Shown piece after piece: positions 57,168 through 64,000 of a stretch of 64,000 nt of DNA. This DNA is from Frigidibacter sp. (GTDB lineage: Bacteria > Pseudomonadota > Alphaproteobacteria > Rhodobacterales > Rhodobacteraceae). The stretch covers positions 1 through 64,000 of the forward strand of contig NZ_JAUYTT010000001.1 of assembly GCF_030695035.1 (NCBI RefSeq), given 5' to 3'. The notes beneath the pieces were generated by a model. The model searched no databases. It was not told the DNA's origin and saw only the letters and a list, made by a program, of their open reading frames with translations. Every line of letters begins with the position of its first letter. The first letter of the stretch is position 1. Both the position numbers and the translations under genes were made by a program.

Positions 57168-59132
57168 CTACGCCGCCATATCCGATTGCCCAAGCGTCGC
57201 CGGCGAGTCGTGCCGAGACAGCTCAACATCCCAGAAGGCCGCACTCCGGCAGGCCTCGATCTTCGCGAGGTAATGCGCCCGGAGTTTCGAAAAATCCTGG
57301 CCAAACTCGGCGATCAGCGAGAAAATTTCTGCCGCCATTTGCGCGGCAGCCTCCATGACAGCGACATCGTCATAGCGATACACGCGGTGGGTCCGCGCAT
57401 GCTGATTGAAGAGCAGAACGGTTCCGATATCCTCGCGCGGCTCCACTCCCATATAAAGGAAGGGGTGTTCCGCAAGCTGGGCACCACCGCCGGAATGCGC
57501 GTGCCGAAGGCTATCGATAACTTCGCCCGGAATGCTTTCGAATTCCGCATCGAAAAGTTTGAAGAGCTTCAGCCGATCCACGTAGTGGCGCGCAAAACCG
57601 TTTTCGAGAAAGGCGCTCTTTGAAAGAAAGTCCCGAAGGATTTCTCGGTAGAGCATCAGTCCCGCGACGTCGTGAAGACTAAGGTGGCGAAGCGCCTGCG
57701 CGTGAAAGAAGCGCAACAGCGCATCCGGCGTTTCCTGCCCGTAAGCCATGTTGATCAGCATACCATGCGCGATTGACATGTATTCTTGACCATAGGAGTG
57801 CGCCGGCTCGTGCCACGCCGCAAGATTCGGGTTGGACATGATGTGCGCCCCGGCCATCTTCCGTACCCGAAGGCTGTATTCGATGTCATCCCCGCGCAGG
57901 AAGATCGCAAGGGGGTAGCCGAGTTTCTCAAAAAGGCGCCAAGACAGGCCGAAGAAGATGAAGGTGCAGTATTCCGGGTAGTTCCGCACCGCCATCGTGT
58001 CGAGGTGCTCCGCTTCCCGGAAGGTCAGGTTGTGGCGCAGAAGGCGCGGCGCGAGGTGCGTGCGCAGGCCCTGCGGTGCGGCACCCAGGAAACGCCCCCA
58101 GAACGCCCCGTCTTCCCACATCTTCCGAGGTTCCGACTTCATGAAGACCGGCACCGTGAACACGGTATCGTCGCTGCGAAAGAGTGTTGAGGCCCAGTGC
58201 CGATAGAGCGTCTCGATCGAGATGCTCAGGTCATCGTCGAGCAGCAACAGATCATCCGGCTTCACGCCGGCGCTTTCGCAGGCCTGCACCATCATGCGCA
58301 TGACCTGGCTCATGTTGCCGCCGCCACCCAGATTGGCACCGGAAAAAACGTGATAGCGGATGTCCCGCAATTCGGAGAGCTGCTTGTAGCTTTCGGCCGA
58401 CACGCCCACGCTGGTATCGAGGATCAGGAAAAAGGTATTGCACAGCAGATGCCGGTAGCGCGGCGCATCTGTCCGGTCGGCCTCTTCCTGAAAGCTTTCA
58501 AGCATGTCGACGATATCTTGCGTACGGCCGAAGGTGCGCAACACGACGAGCAGCCGCCCTTCGGTGCGGAATGGGGCCCGCGCGCTCCAGTTTGCCTCGA
58601 GGAGGCGCGCCTGATCTTCGTCGGCGCGGGCGCGCCAGAACAAGCGGGCACCGTCAGGCAACCCCTTGGTCAATGGGACCTCGACGGTAACCTCATACGG
58701 GATGCCAGTTCCGTGCCCCGCGGGCGGGGCCAGGGTGACCTCGGTGATCTGCGCAACGGCGCAGCCCTGCGCGGCAAAGGATACCTGCACTGTCCAGCGC
58801 CCGATCACACGAAAGATGATCCCCGTCCGGACAAGATTGCTGTGCCGCATGAAGAGCTCGGGATAAAACGAGTTCCGCAGCGTGCCGGAATCTATGATGT
58901 CGAATGACATCGGGTCAGTTTTGGCACAGCGCGACAGAGAGATGTGGTCCGGCGCGCAAATCCAGAACAAGTCATCAAGGTCCTTGATGTCATTGCTCCG
59001 GTCCAGTCCAGAGAGGGCAACCCATTCGCGGCTGGGGATAGAAACCGATCCGCTGGACCAGCGTTCTAGCGAGGTTGCGATCTGTGTGACGGTGCGTTGC
59101 AAACTGGGCCTCATGGCTGTCGTCGATTTCAT
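57168..59132 (-). CDS. GlfT2-like galactofuranosyltransferase family protein
   Basis: This large glycosyltransferase of 654 residues has an N-terminal beta-sandwich (~1-180), a GT-A domain, and a long helical C-terminal part. The metal and catalytic positions are clear: D299-D301 (LLLLDDDLSI), D415-D416 (FLRGDDIEYSLR) and His441 (AWHEPAHS). Their spacing is close to that of mycobacterial GlfT2 (D256/D258, D372, H396 from memory), which polymerises galactofuranose. Start 59132 (MKSTTAMRPSLQ) is likely, with 59192 possible. Linked to a sulfotransferase, it suggests a sulfated Galf-containing surface glycan. Confidence 0.82.
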   Translation of the reverse strand: MKSTTAMRPSLQRTVTQIATSLERWSSGSVSIPSREWVALSGLDRSNDIKDLDDLFWICAPDHISLSRCAKTDPMSFDIIDSGTLRNSFYPELFMRHSNLVRTGIIFRVIGRWTVQVSFAAQGCAVAQITEVTLAPPAGHGTGIPYEVTVEVPLTKGLPDGARLFWRARADEDQARLLEANWSARAPFRTEGRLLVVLRTFGRTQDIVDMLESFQEEADRTDAPRYRHLLCNTFFLILDTSVGVSAESYKQLSELRDIRYHVFSGANLGGGGNMSQVMRMMVQACESAGVKPDDLLLLDDDLSISIETLYRHWASTLFRSDDTVFTVPVFMKSEPRKMWEDGAFWGRFLGAAPQGLRTHLAPRLLRHNLTFREAEHLDTMAVRNYPEYCTFIFFGLSWRLFEKLGYPLAIFLRGDDIEYSLRVRKMAGAHIMSNPNLAAWHEPAHSYGQEYMSIAHGMLINMAYGQETPDALLRFFHAQALRHLSLHDVAGLMLYREILRDFLSKSAFLENGFARHYVDRLKLFKLFDAEFESIPGEVIDSLRHAHSGGGAQLAEHPFLYMGVEPREDIGTVLLFNQHARTHRVYRYDDVAVMEAAAQMAAEIFSLIAEFGQDFSKLRAHYLAKIEACRSAAFWDVELSRHDSPATLGQSDMAA

Positions 59133-59410
59133 GTTCAAAAGCCTTCCAGCCCCGTCCGCCGATGTCGGGCCATGACAACTGCCCCCGGACACACCCGAGG
59201 AAGACTGATGGAATTTTCATGGTAAATCCTTACCGTCAGATGAACCGGCATAAGCAATGTAGGGGACCCTGCTTCGCCGCTGCCTACGTCCCGCTGCCAC
59301 CGACAGCAGGGCAGAGAGGCGCCCCCCTGACCTGAAGGCGCAACGGTCCCTCTGGGGAACCACCCTGTCACCCCGGGGTTCTGCTCATATTAGCAAAAAA
59401 AACGGGGCAC

Positions 59411-60925
59411 ATGATGGCAATGGAATTATCCGAAGAGACCGGCCCCCGCAGCCTGCCCTCGCTGCCGCTGGCACTGCTTCCCGTGGTCCTCACCCTCGGC
59501 CTTCTGGCGCTGCAGCTGTTCTACTACGGCGACTTTACGCCCCATATCCCGCTGATCTGCGGCCTCGCCATCACCAGCCTGCTCGGCGTGTTGCGCGGCA
59601 TGACCTGGATGGATATCCGCGAGGGCATCTTTCACGTCATCCACGTCTCGATGCCATCGCTGGCGGTGCTGATCGTGGTAGGAATGATCATCGGCGTCTG
59701 GATCGCCTCCGGCACGGTGCCGACCTTGATCTACTACGGGCTGGTCCTGCTGAACCCCTCGATCTTCCTCGCGGCGGCGATGATCCTCTGCGCGGTCGTC
59801 TCGTTGTCGCTTGGCACAAGCTGGGGAACAATCGGCACCATCGGCCTCGCGCTGATGGGAATCGGGGCGGGCTTTGGCATCCCACCCTACTGGACGGCAG
59901 GCGCGGTCGTGTCGGGGGCGTTCTTCGGCGACAAGATCTCGCCGCTGTCGGACACCACCAACCTTGCGCCTGCGGTGACGGGTGTCACGGTCTTCGACCA
60001 CATCAAGAACATGCTGCCGACAACGATCCCGGCCATGCTGATCGCGCTGACGATCTATCTGATCGCGGGCTATGCGCTGATCGAACCGAACGAAACCGTG
60101 TTTGGCGCCATCGAGGTGATCACCGACCGCCTCGACCAACAGTTCGTGCTTGGCTGGGTGCCGCTGTTGCCTGCGATAATCGTCATCGTCCTTGCGCTGA
60201 TGCGCAAGCCGCCGCTGCCCTCGCTATTCGCGGGCGTGCTGGCGGGCGCGCTCATCGCGATCTTCCTGCAAGGCGAGGGGCTCCATGACGTCTTCGCCTA
60301 TGCGCAATCGGGCTACGCCATCGAGACGGGCGTGCCCGATATCGACAGCCTGCTGAATGCGGGCGGCATCCAGTCGATGATGTGGACCATTTCGCTGATG
60401 CTGATCGCCTTGGGCTTTGGCGGCGCGCTGGAGCGGACGGGCTGCCTTGAAGCCATCATCCAGGCGATCATCGGCCGCGTGAAAAGCTTCGCCGCCGTGC
60501 AAAGCTCGGCCATCGGCACGGCCTTTGCCACCAACATGGTGGCGGGCGACCCCTATATCTCCATCGCGCTGCCTGGGCGGATGTATGCGCCGCTGTACCG
60601 CGGCATGGGCTATTCGACGCTGAACCTCAGCCGCGCGGTGGAAGAGGGCGGCACGCTGATGAGCCCGCTGATCCCGTGGAATGCCGGCGGGGCCTTCGTC
60701 ATCTCGGCCCTCGGCCTCGGGATCATGGAGGGGGAGCTTCAGAACCTGCTCTACATTCCGCTCGCCTTTGCCTGCTGGACGGCGCCGCTGATCGGTATCT
60801 TCTATGCCATCACCGGCCTGTTCTCGCCGCGCGCCACGGACGCGGAACGGCAGAACTGGGAACAAAGCGACGAGGATGTGCTGGACCTGAAGGATCACGC
60901 CTTGGCAGATACGGAAGCCGGCTGA
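59411..60925 (+). CDS. nhaC: Na+/H+ antiporter NhaC family
   Basis: This 504-residue inner-membrane protein has about 11 helices and the NhaC patterns SLGTSWGTIGTIGLALMGIG, GDKISPLSDTTNLAPA and VAGDPYISIALPGRMYAPLY. It exchanges Na+ for H+ and helps pH and salt tolerance; some members instead carry organic solutes. Start choices at 59411, 59414 and 59420 are close. It follows the atypical block and is convergent with the phn-type operon. Confidence 0.92.
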   Translation: MMAMELSEETGPRSLPSLPLALLPVVLTLGLLALQLFYYGDFTPHIPLICGLAITSLLGVLRGMTWMDIREGIFHVIHVSMPSLAVLIVVGMIIGVWIASGTVPTLIYYGLVLLNPSIFLAAAMILCAVVSLSLGTSWGTIGTIGLALMGIGAGFGIPPYWTAGAVVSGAFFGDKISPLSDTTNLAPAVTGVTVFDHIKNMLPTTIPAMLIALTIYLIAGYALIEPNETVFGAIEVITDRLDQQFVLGWVPLLPAIIVIVLALMRKPPLPSLFAGVLAGALIAIFLQGEGLHDVFAYAQSGYAIETGVPDIDSLLNAGGIQSMMWTISLMLIALGFGGALERTGCLEAIIQAIIGRVKSFAAVQSSAIGTAFATNMVAGDPYISIALPGRMYAPLYRGMGYSTLNLSRAVEEGGTLMSPLIPWNAGGAFVISALGLGIMEGELQNLLYIPLAFACWTAPLIGIFYAITGLFSPRATDAERQNWEQSDEDVLDLKDHALADTEAG

Positions 60926-61029
60926 GGGGGCGGTTGGCGGTGGGTGCGGGCGACCACACAGCCGGGTCGGCACGCCCCCCCTAGCCTCCCGCTCACATGA
61001 TGGCACCGGCGAGCGCCCGGCGCCGCCCA

Positions 61030-61641
61030 TCAACTGCGGTACTTCTCGATGAACGCGTCGATAGGCAGGGCGCGGATGTCTGGCAACACGCTGCGCAACC
61101 GGTCATGCGGCCAATCCCACCAGGCGATCCCCAGCAGGGCTTCGGCCTGCGCTTCCGGGAAGCGACGCTTGATCTGCCGGGCGGGAACGCCGCCGACGAT
61201 GGTGTAGGGCGCCACATCCTTGGAGACCACCGCCCCCGCACCGATCACCGCGCCGGTGCCGATGCTCACCCCCGCCAGCACGGTCACGCCATGCCCGATC
61301 CACACATCATGCCCGATGGTGACCCAGTGATCGCGCCGCCACTGGAAAAACGCCGCATCATCCTCGCCGAGCCCGTATTGCGCGGCGCGATAGGTGAAAT
61401 GGTGCTGGCTGGCGCGCCACGTCGCATGATTGCCGGGGTTGATCCGCGCGCCTTCAGCGATGGAGCAGAACTTGCCGATGGTCGACCAGACCACATTGCC
61501 GCCCTTCACGATGTAGGAGTAATCGCTAAACGAGGACTCGCGCATCGAGACATGGGCTTGGATCTCGGTCCACTTTCCCAGCTCGCAATCGACCACGCTG
61601 GCGGTTTCGTGGACAGTGGGCGCTTCAGTCAGCATCTTCAT
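61030..61641 (-). CDS. Hexapeptide-repeat acyltransferase of the phosphonate-associated type
   Basis: This 203-residue left-handed beta-helix protein contains hexapeptide repeats ([17 protein letters not shown]..., [52 protein letters not shown]). The segment [35 protein letters not shown] and [19 protein letters not shown] match the acetyltransferases found in phosphonate gene clusters (TIGR03308-like). It is the last gene of the operon with two PhnE permeases, consistent with modifying a phosphonate or its product. A general xenobiotic acetyltransferase role is the alternative. Confidence 0.82.
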   Translation of the reverse strand: MKMLTEAPTVHETASVVDCELGKWTEIQAHVSMRESSFSDYSYIVKGGNVVWSTIGKFCSIAEGARINPGNHATWRASQHHFTYRAAQYGLGEDDAAFFQWRRDHWVTIGHDVWIGHGVTVLAGVSIGTGAVIGAGAVVSKDVAPYTIVGGVPARQIKRRFPEAQAEALLGIAWWDWPHDRLRSVLPDIRALPIDAFIEKYRS

Positions 61642-61655
61642 GGGGTGGGTCCGGG

Positions 61656-62474
61656 TTACAGGGCGGGCAAGAGGTGGCGGATGCGCTTTTGGGCAAAGCG
61701 TTCGGGCAGGCCGTCCCGCATCACCACCGGCTCGGACAGAAGCTTCAGCTCTGCCACCCCGAGTTCGGGCAGCGAAAGGCCCATGGAATGGCCGACCGGC
61801 ACGCGAAAGCCGCCCCTCGGGTTCAGCGCCGGACCAACATCACGCCGGCCGATCCGCAGGAAATGCGAGATGTCCCATTCCTGCGCCGCCCCACCGATCC
61901 GGGTGACCACCCAGCAATGCCCGCCCGCGCTGGTGCCGTCCTCACGGAAATAGATCCCCACGACATAGCCCGCCTCGATCCCGGCGGCCCGGAAGCTGGC
62001 GAGCAGATAGGTGTGGATGTCGACGCAAGAGCCTTCGGTCAGCCCGCAGCCCAGATGCGGGACGTGATCGAACCCGTCGTTGAACCTTGCCTCGGGATGG
62101 GCATAGGTGAATTTCTCGGCCACGCCGCGCGCCAGCCGGATCGCCCGGTCCAGCGCATCGCCCTGCCCCGCAAGCTGCCGCGCCTCATCGACCAACGCCT
62201 CGGCCGCGCGGGTGAAGCGCGAGGGGGCGGGATGGAAGATCGCTTCGGGATAGGCGGCGGGCTGGCCGGAGAAGCCATAGCAGAAGGCCACCTCGGCGGC
62301 CTCTGGCGTCACAAGCAGCACCTCTTGCCCGGTCGTCGCCTCGGTCAGACGGCGCACCGATCCGCCGGTTATGGTGCAGCCCGTGCTGGCCGATGCGGGT
62401 GATGACAGGCCGGCAGGCGCAAGGATCGGCCCCTCATTGCCCGCCACATTGATTTCGACGGCGTAGCCGGTCAC
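61656..62474 (-). CDS. Transglutaminase-like cysteine protease superfamily protein
   Basis: This protein of about 272 residues carries a transglutaminase-like triad: Cys150 ([19 protein letters not shown]), His186 (AGGHCWVVT) and Asp201 (EWDISHF). The start is set at GTG 62474, overlapping the PhnE stop as GTGA, because GGGAGG lies 7 bases before it; an ATG at 62489 is in frame too. No signal peptide is seen. Placement inside a phosphonate-type transport operon is intriguing, as these proteins usually act as peptidases or amide-forming enzymes. The substrate is unknown. Confidence 0.83.
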   Translation of the reverse strand: MTGYAVEINVAGNEGPILAPAGLSSPASASTGCTITGGSVRRLTEATTGQEVLLVTPEAAEVAFCYGFSGQPAAYPEAIFHPAPSRFTRAAEALVDEARQLAGQGDALDRAIRLARGVAEKFTYAHPEARFNDGFDHVPHLGCGLTEGSCVDIHTYLLASFRAAGIEAGYVVGIYFREDGTSAGGHCWVVTRIGGAAQEWDISHFLRIGRRDVGPALNPRGGFRVPVGHSMGLSLPELGVAELKLLSEPVVMRDGLPERFAQKRIRHLLPAL

Positions 62475-63337
62475 CGTGCGCCCTCCCATGTTCCGATGAA
62501 GCGGGCGCGGATCAGGCCCGAGAGCCAGTCGATCAGGTAGACCATGGCGATGATCAGGAAGATGATCGACCAGGCCTCGTCCCAGCGATAGGCGCCGATG
62601 CGGTCGGCCAGCAGGAAGCCGATGCCCCCTGCCCCAACGATGCCGAGGATGGTGCCCGAACGGACGTTGGATTCGAAGTTGTAGAGCGTGACGGACAGCA
62701 GCACCGGCAGCACCTGCGGCAGCACCGCGAAGCGGATGGACTGCAGGCGGCTGCCGCCCGAGGCGACCACCCCGTCCACCGGCTTGTTCGAGGCGTTCTC
62801 GATGGCTTCGGCATAAAGCTTTGCCAGCACGCCGATCTCGCCCACCGCGATGGCCAGCACTCCGGCCAGCGGGCCAAGGCCGAAGGCGCGGATGAAGATC
62901 AGCGCCAGGATCAGCGTCTCGAAAGAGCGGATGACGTCGAAGCCGCGCCGCACACCGAAGCGCAGGACCGGCAGGCGGTTGATGGTCTTGGCCCCGAGGA
63001 AGGACAGCGGGAAGGCGAAGACCGCGCCCAGAAGCGTGCCGAGGAAGGCCATCGACAGGGTTTCGCCAAGCCCTTTCAGGATTTCAGAGAACTCGCGCCA
63101 TTCGGTCCAGACATGGGGCGGGAACATGAAGGACAGCACCCGGCCAAGCCGACCAAGACCTTCCCAGATGCGGATCGGGGAGAAGCCGAAGTCATAGAGG
63201 CACCAGGCGATCAGCAGCGAAAAACCGGTCCAGAGCGCGGCGCGGCGCAGGCGCACCGGCAGCGGCGCGCGAAAGGCCAGCGGGTGTTCGGCGCGGGCCC
63301 GCGCGATCTCGGCGGCGGAAATCGGTTCGGTTGTCAT
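62471..63337 (-). CDS. phnE: Phosphonate-type ABC transporter permease (second of two)
   Basis: This 288-residue inner-membrane permease has about six helices and the cytoplasmic coupling region DGVVASGGSRLQSIRFAVLPQVLP typical of PhnE. FNFESNVRSGTILGIVGAGGIG-like sequence (NFESNVRSGTILGIVGAGG) is the family signature. It overlaps the upstream permease by four bases and the transglutaminase-like gene downstream by four, so all are co-translated. The pair probably forms a heterodimeric channel with PhnC and PhnD encoded beyond the window. Phosphonate, phosphite or a phosphate ester may be the substrate. Confidence 0.92.
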   Translation of the reverse strand: MTTEPISAAEIARARAEHPLAFRAPLPVRLRRAALWTGFSLLIAWCLYDFGFSPIRIWEGLGRLGRVLSFMFPPHVWTEWREFSEILKGLGETLSMAFLGTLLGAVFAFPLSFLGAKTINRLPVLRFGVRRGFDVIRSFETLILALIFIRAFGLGPLAGVLAIAVGEIGVLAKLYAEAIENASNKPVDGVVASGGSRLQSIRFAVLPQVLPVLLSVTLYNFESNVRSGTILGIVGAGGIGFLLADRIGAYRWDEAWSIIFLIIAMVYLIDWLSGLIRARFIGTWEGAR

Positions 63338-64000
63338 GCGGTGGCTCCCAGCCCGATGACGCGATGGCGCAGGGCTTCCGAGGTGCGGTCGATCACGATC
63401 ACCGTCACCAGGATAATGATGAACAGCGCCGAGAGGTTGGTATATTCCTGATAGGACATGGCGGTGCGGAACTCGCGCCCCAGCCCGCCCGCGCCGACAT
63501 AGCCGATGATCGAGGACGAGCGGACGTTGATCTCGAAGCGCAGCAGCGTGTAGCTGAGGATATTGGGCAGCACCTGCGGCACCGCGCCATAGCGCATCTG
63601 GTCGAACCAGGACCCGCCAGAGGCCTTGACCCCGTCCAGCGGCCGCATGTCAATATTCTCATTCGCCTCGGAGTAGAGCTTGCCAAGTGCGCCCATCGTG
63701 TGCAGCCCGATGGCCAGAACCCCCGCCAGCGGCCCGACGCCGAAGCAGAACACGAAGATCAGCGCCCAGACCAGATCCGGCACGGTCCGCGCAATTTCCA
63801 ATACGCGGCGCGACAGCCAGAGCACCCAGCCGCTCGGGGAAAGGTTGCGCGCGGCAGGGAAGGACAAGGCAAACCCGCCCACCACGCCGAACACCGTGGC
63901 CATGAAGGCGATCAGCACGGTTTCCAGCAGCAGAGTGGCCCAGATCTGCCAGCGTCCGAACCAGACTGCGATATCGCCGGGCAGGGTAGACCAGTTCAGG
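63334..64000 (-). CDS. phnE: Phosphonate-type ABC transporter permease (first of two), 5' end outside window
   Basis: The frame stays open to the window edge (LNWSTLPGDIAVWFGRWQIW precedes the visible membrane part), so the start lies to the right. The readable ~221 residues include several helices and the PhnE signatures DGVKASGGSWFDQMRYGAVPQ and FEINVRSSSIIGYVGAGGLG. It overlaps the next permease by four bases. The operon's PhnC ATPase and PhnD binding protein are expected beyond position 64000. Confidence 0.92.
   Translation of the reverse strand, partial: LNWSTLPGDIAVWFGRWQIWATLLLETVLIAFMATVFGVVGGFALSFPAARNLSPSGWVLWLSRRVLEIARTVPDLVWALIFVFCFGVGPLAGVLAIGLHTMGALGKLYSEANENIDMRPLDGVKASGGSWFDQMRYGAVPQVLPNILSYTLLRFEINVRSSSIIGYVGAGGLGREFRTAMSYQEYTNLSALFIIILVTVIVIDRTSEALRHRVIGLGATA

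Noticed and set aside
55405-59410. Integrated element with duplicated tRNA-Cys end (attL/attR)
   Set aside because: The tRNA neighbourhood and composition are suggestive, but no second copy of the tRNA 3' end and no integrase gene were found within the window.

Overview
The window looks like chromosomal DNA from a high-GC alphaproteobacterium of the Rhodobacteraceae (Rhodobacter/Paracoccus type). The reasons are the uniformly GC-rich third codon positions, the gene families present (DUF952-pyrD, MerR-acyl-CoA dehydrogenase-thiolase, pcm-tolC-PopZ-like, DUF6280, phn transport genes) and the dense, short-spaced operons. No rRNA operon, insertion sequence, phage or CRISPR array was seen. About 56 protein genes and two tRNA genes (Gly-TCC, Cys-GCA) can be supported.

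Layout. 0.6-6.3 kb: polyhydroxyalkanoate synthase (phaC), then on the minus strand an acyl-CoA synthetase and an ABC exporter, with tRNA-Gly behind them. 6.8-12.3 kb: a periplasmic 5'-nucleotidase, DUF952-pyrD, a MATE exporter and two coupled PaaI-type thioesterases. 12.4-21.1 kb: two related MerR regulators, then a plus-strand beta-oxidation cluster (acyl-CoA dehydrogenase, GFA protein, a 69-aa protein, glutathione transferase, thiolase, double cupin, FadJ-like protein). An ACGT-rich operator resembling LiuR-type MerR sites lies before the second regulator. 21.1-26.9 kb: sulfotransferase, EamA exporter, a second acyl-CoA synthetase, a membrane protein that looks like an M48 protease without its zinc site, and a SPOR protein. 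27.0-31.6 kb: a tightly overlapped nucleoside-salvage operon, cdd-deoA-deoB-add-upp. 32.0-37.4 kb: malic enzyme (maeB), a lower-GC HEPN-like gene and propionyl-CoA synthetase (prpE) preceded by TTTGCAAA boxes. 37.6-45.6 kb: hybrid kinase plus sigma-54 response regulator, P-type ATPase, NAD kinase and glyA. 46.2-51.4 kb: small or hypothetical genes, an esterase, a glycosyltransferase, ygfZ, efp and a DUF6280 gene. 51.6-55.2 kb: pcm, tolC and a likely popZ homologue. 55.4-59.1 kb: tRNA-Cys followed by an atypical, AT-richer block (sulfotransferase, possible beta-trefoil protein, GlfT2-like glycosyltransferase). 59.4-64 kb: an NhaC antiporter and the distal part of a phosphonate-type ABC transport operon (two PhnE permeases, transglutaminase-like protein, hexapeptide acyltransferase) that runs off the right edge.

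Together the core genes describe a cell that breaks down fatty acids and short-chain acyl-CoAs, stores carbon as PHA, and links propionate, malate and nucleoside salvage to central metabolism. The most unusual signals are: a ~215-nt multi-hairpin repeat present twice (31.65 kb and 45.75 kb); two operator regions predicting acyl-CoA-responsive control (upstream of the beta-oxidation cluster and of prpE); a 40-bp perfect palindrome behind prpE; the PopZ-like gene in a pcm-tolC context; and the tRNA-Cys-adjacent surface-glycan block.
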